Shown here: positions 32,272 to 41,014 of the stretch, one piece after another
Layout of the letters: every line of letters starts with the position of its first letter
How positions within the stretch are numbered: position 1 is the first letter of the stretch
DNA from: Gluconobacter kondonii
GTDB taxonomy: Bacteria > Pseudomonadota > Alphaproteobacteria > Acetobacterales > Acetobacteraceae
Length of the DNA stretch: 64,000 nt
Direction of reading: 5' to 3'
Assembly (NCBI RefSeq): GCF_002723995.1
Contig: NZ_BEWP01000002.1
Span: 124,001-188,000, forward strand
Notes under the pieces: generated by a model
Told to the model about the DNA's origin: nothing
Database searches by the model: none
The model's input: the letters and a program-made list of their open reading frames with translations, nothing else
Made by a program: the position numbers and the translations under genes

Positions 32272-33050
32272 ACCCGTTCAACCTCTGCCACGAAGATGTA
32301 TCCAAGGCCGCGCACGGTCCGGATGAGTTGGTCGGCGTCCGAGCCCAGCTTGCGGCGCAAGCGGCTGACGAGAACATCGATGCTCCGGTCCGACACATCC
32401 CCCAGACGGGTCCGCGACAGTTCCAGCAGACGATCACGCGCGATGACACGCTGCGGATTGTCCAGAAAGCTGGTCAGCAGGTCATGTTCCGCGCCGGAGA
32501 TATCGACGGTCGCGCCCGACGGGTCCGTCAGTTCGCGGCGGCGCAGATCGAGCGTCCAGCCCGCAAAACGCAGCGTCTCGCGGCGGACACGCTCCTGCGG
32601 AGCGCCGGTGGTGGCGATGCCGCGACGCAGTACGGCCCGCACACGCGCCAGAAGCTCGCGCTGTCCAAACGGCTTGGGGACGTAATCATCCGCGCCCGAT
32701 TCGAGACCGGTCACGCGATCGCGCTCTTCGCCCCGGGCGGAGACCATGATGATCGGCACCTGGGCGGGAGGCGTCTCGTTTTCGTGCTGGGCACCCTGGC
32801 CGCTGCGCAGCGCGCGGCACAGTTCGATGCCGCTTTTGCCCGGCAGCATGATGTCCATGATGATGAGATCGACGGGTGCGACTTCAAGCGCGGCCCACAT
32901 CTCCTCCCCACAGGCAACACCTCGTGCGCGGAAGCCGCCGCCCTGAAGGGCACGGAGGATGAGGGTCCGCATTCCGGCGTCATCTTCGACGACGAGGATA
33001 CGGGCGGGAAGATCTGGGTCGGAAAGATTTGGCACCATGTCTTTTTCCAT
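32268..33050 (-). CDS. OmpR-family response regulator
   Basis: 260-aa DNA-binding response regulator. Receiver domain: ILVVEDDAGMRTLILRAL with the acidic pocket, phospho-acceptor Asp in LIIMDIMLPGKSGIEL and Lys in DDYVPKPFGQRELLARVRA. C-terminal winged helix: ISGAEHDLLTSFLDNPQRVI and DVLVSRLRRKLGSDADQLIR then TVRGLGYIF. It fits the OmpR group paired with EnvZ-like kinases. Starts are ATG at 33050 or 33038. Operon with the kinase; stimulus unknown. Confidence 0.92.
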   Translation of the reverse strand: MEKDMVPNLSDPDLPARILVVEDDAGMRTLILRALQGGGFRARGVACGEEMWAALEVAPVDLIIMDIMLPGKSGIELCRALRSGQGAQHENETPPAQVPIIMVSARGEERDRVTGLESGADDYVPKPFGQRELLARVRAVLRRGIATTGAPQERVRRETLRFAGWTLDLRRRELTDPSGATVDISGAEHDLLTSFLDNPQRVIARDRLLELSRTRLGDVSDRSIDVLVSRLRRKLGSDADQLIRTVRGLGYIFVAEVERV

Positions 33051-33209
33051 AGTCTCCACAGGGCGGGCATCACAAGCGACAAATCCTGACAATAAATCTT
33101 TCAGTGATTTGAAGGCTCATGACGAAAACCGATTGGTATCGTACAGTACAACGCATTACAGCCGCACCCGTTTTGCTGGCCTGTTTCATGCGTTCAGTTG
33201 GAGCCGCCA

Positions 33210-34286
33210 ATGTCAAGAATTCCACCCGGCGTCGTCAGTGGCGCCAGTTATACGGCCCTTATCAAGGCCTGCCATGAAGGGGGCTATGCCCTTCCCGCCA
33301 TTAATGTCGTCGGCACCGACAGCGTGAATGCCGTTCTGGAAGCAGCGGCCCGGAACGGATCGGACGTCGTCATTCAGGTTTCGAATGGTGGCGCGCGCTT
33401 CTATGCCGGCGAAGGCCTGCCCGACGCCCATCGCGCCCGCGTGCTCGGCGCGGCCTCGATGGCACGACACGTCCATCTTCTGGCGAAGGAATACGGCATC
33501 GCCGTCATTCTCCATACCGATCATGCCGACCGCAAGCTGATCCCCTGGCTCGACGACCTCATCACCCTGAGCGAGGAAGAGTTCCGGACGACCGGCAAGC
33601 CGCTGTTCACCTCCCACATGCTCGATCTGTCCGCCGAACCGCTCGAGGACAACCTTGCGACGTCAGCCGCGATGCTCAAGCGCCTTGCTCCTCTGGGGAT
33701 GGGGCTGGAAATCGAACTGGGCGTGACCGGCGGCGAGGAAGATGGCGTTGGCCACGACCTCGAAGATGGTGCGGACAACGCCCATCTCTACACGCAGCCC
33801 GAAGATGTTCTGAAGGCCTGGAACCTGCTCTCCCCGATTGGCACCGTGTCGATTGCCGCGTCTTTCGGCAACGTGCATGGCGTTTACAAGCCGGGCAATG
33901 TGCAGCTTCGCCCCGAGATTCTGAAGAACTCGCAGGAAGCGGTCGAGCAGGCCACGCAGAGCGGTCCCAAGCCGCTGCCACTGGTGTTCCACGGCGGTTC
34001 AGGCTCGACGCTTGCGGAAATCGACGCCGCAGTGTCCTACGGCGTGTTCAAGATGAACCTCGATACCGACATCCAGTTCGCGTTCGCACAGGGCGTGGGC
34101 CACTATATTCTGGAGCATCCGGTCGCGTTCCAGCACCAGATCGACCCCAGCACTGACAAGCCGATGAAGTCCCTCTACGATCCCCGCAAATGGCTGCGCG
34201 TGGGCGAGAAATCCATCGTCGGCCGACTGGACGAAGCCTTCGAGATTCTAGGCTCCAAGGGCCGGTCCGTCGCACATAAAGCCTAA
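33210..34286 (+). CDS. fba: Class II fructose-bisphosphate aldolase
   Basis: 358-aa zinc-dependent aldolase of the E. coli FbaA (IIA) type. The zinc ligands lie in AVILHTDHADRKLIPWLDD, with LEIELGVTGGEEDGVGHD and the later HGVYKPGNVQL, LVFHGGSGSTLAEI and FKMNLDTDIQFAF forming the active site. Acetic acid bacteria such as Gluconobacter lack phosphofructokinase and depend on the pentose phosphate and Entner-Doudoroff routes, so the enzyme probably works in the gluconeogenic direction (known physiology). GGAG is 5 bases before the ATG at 33210. Terminated by a perfect palindrome. Confidence 0.95.
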   Translation: MSRIPPGVVSGASYTALIKACHEGGYALPAINVVGTDSVNAVLEAAARNGSDVVIQVSNGGARFYAGEGLPDAHRARVLGAASMARHVHLLAKEYGIAVILHTDHADRKLIPWLDDLITLSEEEFRTTGKPLFTSHMLDLSAEPLEDNLATSAAMLKRLAPLGMGLEIELGVTGGEEDGVGHDLEDGADNAHLYTQPEDVLKAWNLLSPIGTVSIAASFGNVHGVYKPGNVQLRPEILKNSQEAVEQATQSGPKPLPLVFHGGSGSTLAEIDAAVSYGVFKMNLDTDIQFAFAQGVGHYILEHPVAFQHQIDPSTDKPMKSLYDPRKWLRVGEKSIVGRLDEAFEILGSKGRSVAHKA

Positions 34287-34314
34287 CGGATAAGGGCCTG
34301 ACGGGACCGGCTTG

Positions 34315-34334
34315 CGGGAGGCTTAAGCCTCCCG
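34315..34334. terminator. Bidirectional hairpin between fba and the outer-membrane factor
   Basis: Perfect 20-bp palindrome (CGGGAGGCTT / AAGCCTCCCG) between convergent genes; stem 8 with a TTAA-type loop in practice. Confidence 0.75.
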
Positions 34335-34350
34335 TTCAAGAGCTTTCCGT

Positions 34351-35928
34351 TCAGGGACCGGGCGTTGCGGAGGCGAGCTGCGCTTTCGCCACGTCCGGAT
34401 TGTTGGGAAGAGCGTCTTCCCAACCCCCGCCGAGCGCGTTGTAAAGACGCGTCAGGTTGGTCGCCAGCGTGGCGTCGCTGCTGACAAGATCAAGCTGGGC
34501 GGACTGAAGCTGTGACTGCGCGTTCAGAACGTTCAGATAGTTCGTCAGGCCGCTGCGATACTGGCTCTGGGCCAGCATGAGCGCATGGCTGTTGTCGTTA
34601 ACGGCACCCTGAAGGCCCTGACGATGCAGCTGTTCGTCCCGATAGGCGATCAGCGCGTTGTCCACGTCATGCCATGCCTTGATGACCGTCTGTTGATAGG
34701 AAATCGCCGCCGCTTTCTGCGCGTATTTCTTCAACTCAAGCTGACCGTACAGCCGTCCGCCCTGAAAGATCGGGAGCGAAATGGACGGGCCGACATTCCA
34801 GGCACGCGCATTCCAGAACCCCAGATCGCGAAACGACAGGGTCTGGAAGCCGAAATCGGCATTGATCGTGACCTTGGGATAGAAATCCGCCGTGGCCTCG
34901 CCCACTTCGGCCACCGCACCACGCAGATGGGCCTCGGCTTCGCGGATATCCGGACGGCGCTGGGCCAGTTCGGACGGAATGCCAACGGGCACCACAGGCG
35001 GCACGACCGGCACGCCGGCGTTCTTGTCCAGCTCAGCATTCAGGCTGCCCGGAGGCGCCCCCAGAAGCAGCGCAAGCGCGTTTTCTTCCTGCGCCACAGC
35101 CTGTTCGAGCTGAGCTTCCTGACCCTGCGTGTCATGCAGACGGCCCTGCGCGGAGTCCACATCCAGCTCCGTCACCAGACCGCCATGATAGCGCTCCTGC
35201 GCGATGGAGGTGATCTGAGTGAGAACCCGCAGATTGTCACGCAGGATCTTCAGGCGCTGCTGGTCGCCACGCAGGCCCATGTAACCCCGCGCCATGTCGG
35301 CCTGCTGGGCGATGAGAATGGAACGGCGTTCCTCGTCCGTCGCCTGAAGATCGGCCTTGGCAGCATCATACTGGTGCGCGACACGGCCCCATAGGTCGAT
35401 TTCATAGGTCGCATCAATTGCGCTGCGCCACTGGTTCAGTAGCGGAACGGTGGCACCATCGGCCCCTCCCTGAAGGAGTGGTCCGACCGAAGATCCGAGG
35501 GTGTTACCAGCGGATTTCGCGATATTGCCGCCCACCCGACTGATGATCTCCTGCATTTCCTTGGTGCTGTACTGGCTACGCTGATACGAGCCCGAGGCGC
35601 TCAGGGCCGGAAAGCGCTCGGCCCCCGCCATGATAAGCTGTGCGCGGCTCTGCGCCAGATTGGCGGTCGCAAGGCGGAAGGACAGGTTCTGATTGACCAG
35701 ACGGGCTTCCAGAGACGTCAGTTCGGGATCGTGGAAAACCTGCCACCAACGGCTGTCGGCCTTCACCTCACTGATAATGCTGTCGGGCGCACCCGCCATA
35801 TGGTCGGTATAATGCGCAGGCGACCAGGGCTTGGGCGCGTGATATTCAGGCCCCACCATGAGGCAGCCGGACAGGGTGAACAGGGCGCAGCCGCAAAGCA
35901 GCGCGCGGGAAGTGAAGGCTGCGCTCAC
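34351..35928 (-). CDS. Outer-membrane efflux factor, NodT/OprM-like lipoprotein
   Basis: 525-aa TolC-like outer-membrane channel. Signal with lipobox (TLSGC) followed by GPEYHAPKPWSPAHY, then two OEP-type helical/barrel repeats (RLVNQNLSFRLATANLAQSR, GIPSELAQRRPDIREAEAHL, NIQSYLNV-like end region NYLNVLNAQSQLQSAQLDLV), as in NodT/OprM. Starts at GTG with AGGAG 7 bases upstream. It is divergent from a TetR gene and shares a palindromic operator with it; emrAB, the likely pump partner, is on the other side of that TetR gene. Confidence 0.92.
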   Translation of the reverse strand: MSAAFTSRALLCGCALFTLSGCLMVGPEYHAPKPWSPAHYTDHMAGAPDSIISEVKADSRWWQVFHDPELTSLEARLVNQNLSFRLATANLAQSRAQLIMAGAERFPALSASGSYQRSQYSTKEMQEIISRVGGNIAKSAGNTLGSSVGPLLQGGADGATVPLLNQWRSAIDATYEIDLWGRVAHQYDAAKADLQATDEERRSILIAQQADMARGYMGLRGDQQRLKILRDNLRVLTQITSIAQERYHGGLVTELDVDSAQGRLHDTQGQEAQLEQAVAQEENALALLLGAPPGSLNAELDKNAGVPVVPPVVPVGIPSELAQRRPDIREAEAHLRGAVAEVGEATADFYPKVTINADFGFQTLSFRDLGFWNARAWNVGPSISLPIFQGGRLYGQLELKKYAQKAAAISYQQTVIKAWHDVDNALIAYRDEQLHRQGLQGAVNDNSHALMLAQSQYRSGLTNYLNVLNAQSQLQSAQLDLVSSDATLATNLTRLYNALGGGWEDALPNNPDVAKAQLASATPGP

Positions 35929-35961
35929 AAAGAAACTCCTGAAGCGGAAATGATCTTGCAG

Positions 35962-35980
35962 TGACCGACCGGTTCGGTCA
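35962..35980. promoter_or_regulatory. Palindromic operator upstream of the outer-membrane factor and TetR gene
   Basis: TGACCGACCGGTTCGGTCA: perfect 7-bp arms TGACCGA / TCGGTCA with a 5-bp spacer. One base differs from the site at 39445-39463. It is placed between the two divergent starts, 34 bp and 46 bp away. A weaker inverted repeat GTCAGG-N7-CCTGAC follows at 35985-36003. Confidence 0.85.
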
Positions 35981-36026
35981 GCATGTCAGGAATACAACCT
36001 GACGGACAGAAGGATTTTTCGCTCAC

Positions 36027-36695
36027 ATGACGGGCATCACGGACGACGGCCACGCGGACACTCCCGACGGATCGGCCAACACCGATCCTGCGGGAAACGC
36101 CAAGCGCGAACAGATTCTGAAGGGGGCCGGAACGATCTTTCTGGCGGACGGCTACGAAGGCGCGTCCATGTCCCGTATCGCGCAGATGGCCGGCGTGTCC
36201 AAGGGAACGCTCTACAACCATTTCGATGGCAAGGCATCCCTGTTTTCCGCGTTCTTCGAGGAACAGGCCCGCTGCCATATGGCCTCCATCGAAGCGCTGT
36301 CGCACGGCAGTGAACAATCCATCCGCGTGACGTTGATCCGCTTTGCAGACATGACGGTTCATCTGCTGATTTCGCCGATGGCGCTGGGGCTGCATCGCAT
36401 CATCGTCAGCGAAGTCGAAAAATTTCCCCATCTGGCCGACACGTTCTGGCGCTACGGTTTTGGCCGAACGCTCAGCAACCTGACGGAATATCTTGCGCGC
36501 AGCGTGGCCCTTGGGGAACTGGAGATTGCTGATCCGAGCCTCTCGGCCGAGCAGTTCATGCTCATGTGTCAGGCCCGCATCATCCAGCACCGACGCTTCG
36601 GACTGCCGGTCGATGACAGCGATGCCGCCATTGCGGAATTTGCCGCCTTTACCGCCGACAGCTTCCTGAAGATCTACGAACCGCGCCATCAGTGA
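36027..36695 (+). CDS. TetR-family repressor of the efflux locus
   Basis: 222-aa TetR protein. Residues 25-75 hold the DNA-binding domain: KREQILKGAGTIFLADGYEG then ASMSRIAQMAGVSKGTLYNH with the recognition helix GVSKGTLYNHFDGKASLF. The rest is an all-helical ligand domain, with the AcrR/TetR_C-type segment MALGLHRIIVSEVEKFPHLA. It lies between the outer-membrane factor gene and emrB; identical-looking operators before both transcription units imply it represses them and itself. AAGGA is about 12 bases upstream. The stop overlaps emrB by 7 bp, convergently. Confidence 0.92.
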   Translation: MTGITDDGHADTPDGSANTDPAGNAKREQILKGAGTIFLADGYEGASMSRIAQMAGVSKGTLYNHFDGKASLFSAFFEEQARCHMASIEALSHGSEQSIRVTLIRFADMTVHLLISPMALGLHRIIVSEVEKFPHLADTFWRYGFGRTLSNLTEYLARSVALGELEIADPSLSAEQFMLMCQARIIQHRRFGLPVDDSDAAIAEFAAFTADSFLKIYEPRHQ

Positions 36696-38266
36696 CCGCC
36701 GCCTGAGGCCTGAGCCGCCTTCTTGCCGTTGGGAGACAGCAGGAAGCACAGCGGCACCACGAACAGCGCAATCACGCCAATCCAGTTGAAAACTTCATTA
36801 TAGGCCAGCATGGAGACCTGAGAGGTGAATTCCTGAAAGGTCCGGTAGAGAGCGTAATGATGTGCCTGCGCAGCCGGGAAACCATGCGCTTCCGCGACCT
36901 TTTGAGCATTGGCGATATAGGAATTAAACCCCGGATTGGCGGGGGTCATGTGATCCGCAACATAGGTTTGCTGGCGCTGCCGGGTCTCGATGATCGCTGC
37001 CGTCGCCAGAGAAATGGCGAGGGAGCCGACATAGTTCCGGGCCATCGAGAACAAAGCAGACGCATCCGCATTCAGTTCGCGCGGCAAGGTCGAGTAAGCG
37101 ATCGTCGAAATCGGCACGAACAGGAACGCGAGCGAGGCCGTCTGACTGATGCGATAGAACATCAGATGCTTAAAATCGATCGCAGCATACAGGTTCGCGG
37201 CCTGAAACATGGCCATGCCCATCGCAAAAAATCCGAACGCGATCAGATAACGCATCTGGATAAATTTCATCAGCTTGCCCACGATTGGGATCAAGCAGAT
37301 CACCGCGACACCGCCCGGCGCCAAAAGTAAACCTGAAGTGGTTGCCGTGTAGCCAAGAACCTGCTGGGCAAATTGCGGCACAACAATCGCCGAGGAATAG
37401 AGCGTCGCGCCCACCATTGAGATCAGCAGTGTGCCGACAGCAAAATTACGGTCCTTGAAAACGGATAGGCGGACCAGAGGGTTTTTCGCATAGCACAGCC
37501 ACAGAATGGCCCCGACAACGCCGATCACACCCAGCACAGCCATTGTGACGATAAAGTGTGAGCTGAACCAGTCGTCATCTTCGCCACGATCACTCATGAC
37601 CTCAAGACATCCTAAGCCCAGCGTAATTAGGCTGATGCCGATAACATCCACCTTCTCGCGCTTTTTGCGCTCCCATGGTGGATCTTCCACAAAGGCCGTC
37701 ACGGCCATCACCGTCAGAATACCAAAAGGCACGTTGACGAAGAAAATCCAGCGCCAGGAGAAATTATCGGTCAGATAGCCGCCCAGCATCGGCCCCAGAA
37801 CCGGGCCGACGATGGTGGCGATGGCCGTCAGGCCGAACGCTGCCCCGCGCTTTTCAGGCGGGAATGTATCCAGGATGATGGACTGCTGGCTGGGTTGCAG
37901 GCCGCCTCCGAAGAAGCCCTGCATCAGCCGGAACACCACCAGCATCGGCAGCGATGTCGCCAGTCCGCACAGGAAGGACGAGACGGTGAACATCGTAATG
38001 CAGATCAGGAAGTAGCGTTTGCGGCCAAAGAGCCGCGACAGCCAGCCTGAAATCGTCAGCACGATGCCGTTTGCCACCAGATAGGACGTCAATGCCCAGG
38101 TGGCGTCATCATACGAACTGCCGAGCGACCCCGCGATATGCGGCAACGCCACGTTGACGATGGTGGTGTCCAGCACCTCCATGAAAGCCGCCAGCGTGAC
38201 CGTAACGGCCACAAGCCACGGATTGTGACTGGGTTTCCAGTCCTGATGCCCGGCAGTATCACTCAT
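36689..38266 (-). CDS. emrB: EmrB-type drug:H+ antiporter (DHA2 MFS)
   Basis: 525-aa proton-driven exporter with 14 hydrophobic helices. The DHA2 motifs are seen: LDTTIVNVALPHIAGSLG (motif D1), WLSRLFGRKRYFLICITMFT (motif A) and GPVLGPMLGGYLTDNFSWRW (motif C region). It would work with EmrA and an outer-membrane channel as a tripartite pump for hydrophobic or weak-acid compounds. The ATG overlaps the emrA stop (ATGA), so they are co-translated. Confidence 0.93.
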   Translation of the reverse strand: MSDTAGHQDWKPSHNPWLVAVTVTLAAFMEVLDTTIVNVALPHIAGSLGSSYDDATWALTSYLVANGIVLTISGWLSRLFGRKRYFLICITMFTVSSFLCGLATSLPMLVVFRLMQGFFGGGLQPSQQSIILDTFPPEKRGAAFGLTAIATIVGPVLGPMLGGYLTDNFSWRWIFFVNVPFGILTVMAVTAFVEDPPWERKKREKVDVIGISLITLGLGCLEVMSDRGEDDDWFSSHFIVTMAVLGVIGVVGAILWLCYAKNPLVRLSVFKDRNFAVGTLLISMVGATLYSSAIVVPQFAQQVLGYTATTSGLLLAPGGVAVICLIPIVGKLMKFIQMRYLIAFGFFAMGMAMFQAANLYAAIDFKHLMFYRISQTASLAFLFVPISTIAYSTLPRELNADASALFSMARNYVGSLAISLATAAIIETRQRQQTYVADHMTPANPGFNSYIANAQKVAEAHGFPAAQAHHYALYRTFQEFTSQVSMLAYNEVFNWIGVIALFVVPLCFLLSPNGKKAAQASGGGH

Positions 38267-39369
38267 TTCACATAAACCGTCGGCTCGACAGACAGGCCAA
38301 GGGCCAGCGGAAGGTTCGGATCAAGCCCGCTGTCCACCACGATCTTGACCGGAATGCGCTGGACCGTTTTCACGAAGTTTCCGGTCGCGTTTTCAGGAGG
38401 GAAGGCGCTGAAGGATTCACCCGAGCCAAGCTGGATGGAATCCACATGGCCATGCAGCTTGAGCTGCGGGTAGGCATCGACGTCGATATCCACCTTCTGC
38501 CCGGCACGCATGTGAGTGAGCTGCGTTTCCTTGTAGTTCGCCACAATCCAGACTTCCGGCTCGACGATGGAGAACATCTCCTGCCCGACCTGCATGTAGT
38601 CGCCACGCTCGACGTTACGCTGGGAAATCCAGCCATCATGCGGAGCGCGGACTTCCGTCCATTCGAGGTTCAGGCGGGCCTGCGTCAGTTCCGCATTGGC
38701 GGACGCAAGGGAGGCTTGCTCCTGTGTGACGCGGGCATCGGCACTCGCCACGTTTTCCTTGACCGGCTCAGCCTGCGTCAGCTGACCCTGCGCCTGAAGG
38801 ACGCGGGCCTTCGCCTGATCCAGCGCAGCGCGGGCATAGTCGATATCCTGCTGCGACGTAGCGGCACGCGCCACTGAACGCTGGCGACGGTAATCGGCTT
38901 CGGCCTTGATGAGTTCGGCCTGAACGGCAGCGAGGTTGCCCTGTGCCGTAACGAGCTGTCCGGGGAAGTTCTTGTGCGCCACGGCCAGCATGAGCTGATA
39001 GGCGTCGATATTGGCCTTCGCCTGAGACACGGCGGCTTCGGCCTTGTTGAGGGAAGCAGCATAATCCCGGCTGTCGATTCTTACGAGCAGATCACCGGCA
39101 TGGACGAATTGGTTGTCATTCACCAGAAGCTGCGTGACGTAACCGTTGACATGGGGCGCTATGGCAACCTTGCGACCGGCCGTGTAGGCGTCATCCGTCT
39201 CGATATTGTTGCGGGTCAGGAAAAGATAGGCCCCGATACCCACGAGAACCAGAATCACCAGCAGGATCAACGCGATCCGAACAACGGGATTGCGCTTTTT
39301 CTGCGGCTTTCCGTTCTTGTCGGATGTCGTGTCATCCTGCGCGTGATCGGCCTGATCGCCTTGCGCCAT
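38263..39369 (-). CDS. emrA: EmrA-type membrane fusion protein (HlyD family)
   Basis: 368-aa periplasmic adaptor: one N-terminal transmembrane helix (VRIALILLVILVLVGIGAYL), biotinyl-lipoyl half-motif GYVTQLLVNDNQFVHAGDLL, a long alpha-helical hairpin (residues 105-230, Ala/Gln-rich) and a second lipoyl half (TEVRAPHDGWISQRNVERGD). Matches EmrA. The start ATG at 39369 lies about 75 bp downstream of the palindromic operator. Partner of EmrB. Confidence 0.93.
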   Translation of the reverse strand: MAQGDQADHAQDDTTSDKNGKPQKKRNPVVRIALILLVILVLVGIGAYLFLTRNNIETDDAYTAGRKVAIAPHVNGYVTQLLVNDNQFVHAGDLLVRIDSRDYAASLNKAEAAVSQAKANIDAYQLMLAVAHKNFPGQLVTAQGNLAAVQAELIKAEADYRRQRSVARAATSQQDIDYARAALDQAKARVLQAQGQLTQAEPVKENVASADARVTQEQASLASANAELTQARLNLEWTEVRAPHDGWISQRNVERGDYMQVGQEMFSIVEPEVWIVANYKETQLTHMRAGQKVDIDVDAYPQLKLHGHVDSIQLGSGESFSAFPPENATGNFVKTVQRIPVKIVVDSGLDPNLPLALGLSVEPTVYVK

Positions 39370-39444
39370 AGTGTTTTTCTCGCTTTGAAAACAGGTCTGT
39401 CAGATCGTGACCGGGCTTGGTGTGCGGGGTTTGGAACCCTCCAC

Positions 39445-39463
39445 TGACCGATCGGTTCGGTCA
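39445..39463. promoter_or_regulatory. Palindromic operator upstream of emrA
   Basis: TGACCGATCGGTTCGGTCA: arms TGACCGA / TCGGTCA with a 5-bp spacer, 18 of 19 bases identical to the operator at 35962-35980. It lies 76 bp upstream of emrA. Confidence 0.85.
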
Positions 39464-39529
39464 TCCATGACATATCGTCTCGCAGCCTTCAAGCTGGAAA
39501 AAACTGATCCGTTTCCAATTTCATATCCC

Positions 39530-41014
39530 TTACACTTTCGGGCGGCCGCAAAAATCCCGCAGACGCACAAGGCCCTCTCCGAAGCGCTGCCGTTCGATCT
39601 CTCCCTGTGCGCTGTCCCCAAGACGCAGCAGCCAGGACGGGTGAGCCAGTGCCAGACGCTGGACGGCATTTTCGCCCTCTCCCACCGTCCAGAGCGTTCC
39701 GCGCCTCTCCGCCATCACGCTGCCCGGACCATCCAGCGCCTTCAGAGCCGTGGCACCAAGCGAGACGATGAGTTTGGGACGGACCAGCGCGATTTCCTGC
39801 TCTAACCAAGGGCGACAGGCCGCGACATGCGCCTCATCCGGGCTCTGATGGATGCGACGGCGTCCTTGAAGGCGGAAACGGAAATGCTTGACCGCGTTCG
39901 TCAGATACAGCGTGCTACGATCGACCCCCGCTTTTTCCAGCGCCTCCTGCAAAACCTGCCCAGCCGGACCAATGAAGGGCCGTCCAGCCAGATCCTCCTG
40001 ATCGCCCGGCTGCTCGCCGACGACCATGATCCGCGCATCGATCGCCCCCTCCCCGACGACGGCCTGCGTGGCCGCACAGTGCAGCGGACAGGCGGTGCAG
40101 GTCCGAATTTTCGCCGCCAGATCTTCAGGCGTATGCGAAAGAGGTTGGACGGGAAGATTGTCGCGGGAACGCAGCTTTCCGTGAAAAGCCGGAGCCGGCA
40201 GAGGCATTTGTTCGGCCATCATCCGGACGCGCGCTTCAGCCCCGGCCACAAGCTGCGGGATCAGGCGCGTTTCGGGCAGGTTTTTCCAGTAGCGACCCGG
40301 CATCTCACGCCGCATGGCTTTCGTGCGGACACGGGCCGGATTGAAGGTGGAGGCATAATAGGTGTTCCACAGATCCCCGAACCCGTCATCCAGTTCCGGC
40401 TGTTCGCAGGGTTCGGCGGAGTAAGCCAGGTCCTTCCCGTCCCAGCGGATGGACCCGCGAGGCGTCAGGATCATCCAGTCCATGTCCGTAAAGCGTTTTG
40501 CAAAGAACGGCGCGACCCGTTCGAGAATATGATGCTGCGGTTCGAACCAGGCGAGGAACCGTCGACGTCCCCCTCCCCCGATCTGTGCGGGCAGTTCGCG
40601 AAAGCGGACGAAAGCCGTCATCTTGTGACAGTCCTGCCGGTTCTGCCGGATCATGATCCGCGCTTTTGCGATATCGACATCCGTCGCCACATCCAGCAGA
40701 TGCGGATTGCCCTGAACGCGCCATGCGATCCGATAAGCGAGCGCGAACCGGCCCGGATCGGAATGGCACAGCATGTCCCGCAGCAGGGCGATGCAGGACG
40801 CGCGCAATGTCACGCTTTTCAGGACCGGCCCCTCCGTCAGCGCCACCATGCCGTCGCTGTCATTGGTCTGCTGCCCGAACAGATCCGTCTCGCCGCCCCT
40901 GATCCGCCAGTCGAGGCTCTCCGGCGGAATCGCACGCTGCAAAGCCGCACGCGCCATCTCCCGCCAGGGCTCAAAAGCCGCACTGTCCTCAAGAGTCAGG
41001 ACGTAACGTGTCAC
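39530..41014 (-). CDS. udgX: UdgX-family uracil-DNA glycosylase with N-terminal DUF4130 domain
   Basis: 494-aa protein. The C-terminal third is a UDG fold: GEQPGDQEDLAGRPFIGPAG, VVGEQ-type motif and a [4Fe-4S]-type TCTACPLHCAATQAVVGEGA, with the insertion GRRRIHQSP that distinguishes UdgX. In UdgX this loop's His forms a covalent bond to the abasic sugar after uracil removal (published biochemistry). Residues 1-250 match a DUF4130-like domain of unknown role. The GTG at 41014 overlaps the radical-SAM stop (GTGA) and is preferred over an upstream ATG. Confidence 0.9.
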   Translation of the reverse strand: MTRYVLTLEDSAAFEPWREMARAALQRAIPPESLDWRIRGGETDLFGQQTNDSDGMVALTEGPVLKSVTLRASCIALLRDMLCHSDPGRFALAYRIAWRVQGNPHLLDVATDVDIAKARIMIRQNRQDCHKMTAFVRFRELPAQIGGGGRRRFLAWFEPQHHILERVAPFFAKRFTDMDWMILTPRGSIRWDGKDLAYSAEPCEQPELDDGFGDLWNTYYASTFNPARVRTKAMRREMPGRYWKNLPETRLIPQLVAGAEARVRMMAEQMPLPAPAFHGKLRSRDNLPVQPLSHTPEDLAAKIRTCTACPLHCAATQAVVGEGAIDARIMVVGEQPGDQEDLAGRPFIGPAGQVLQEALEKAGVDRSTLYLTNAVKHFRFRLQGRRRIHQSPDEAHVAACRPWLEQEIALVRPKLIVSLGATALKALDGPGSVMAERRGTLWTVGEGENAVQRLALAHPSWLLRLGDSAQGEIERQRFGEGLVRLRDFCGRPKV

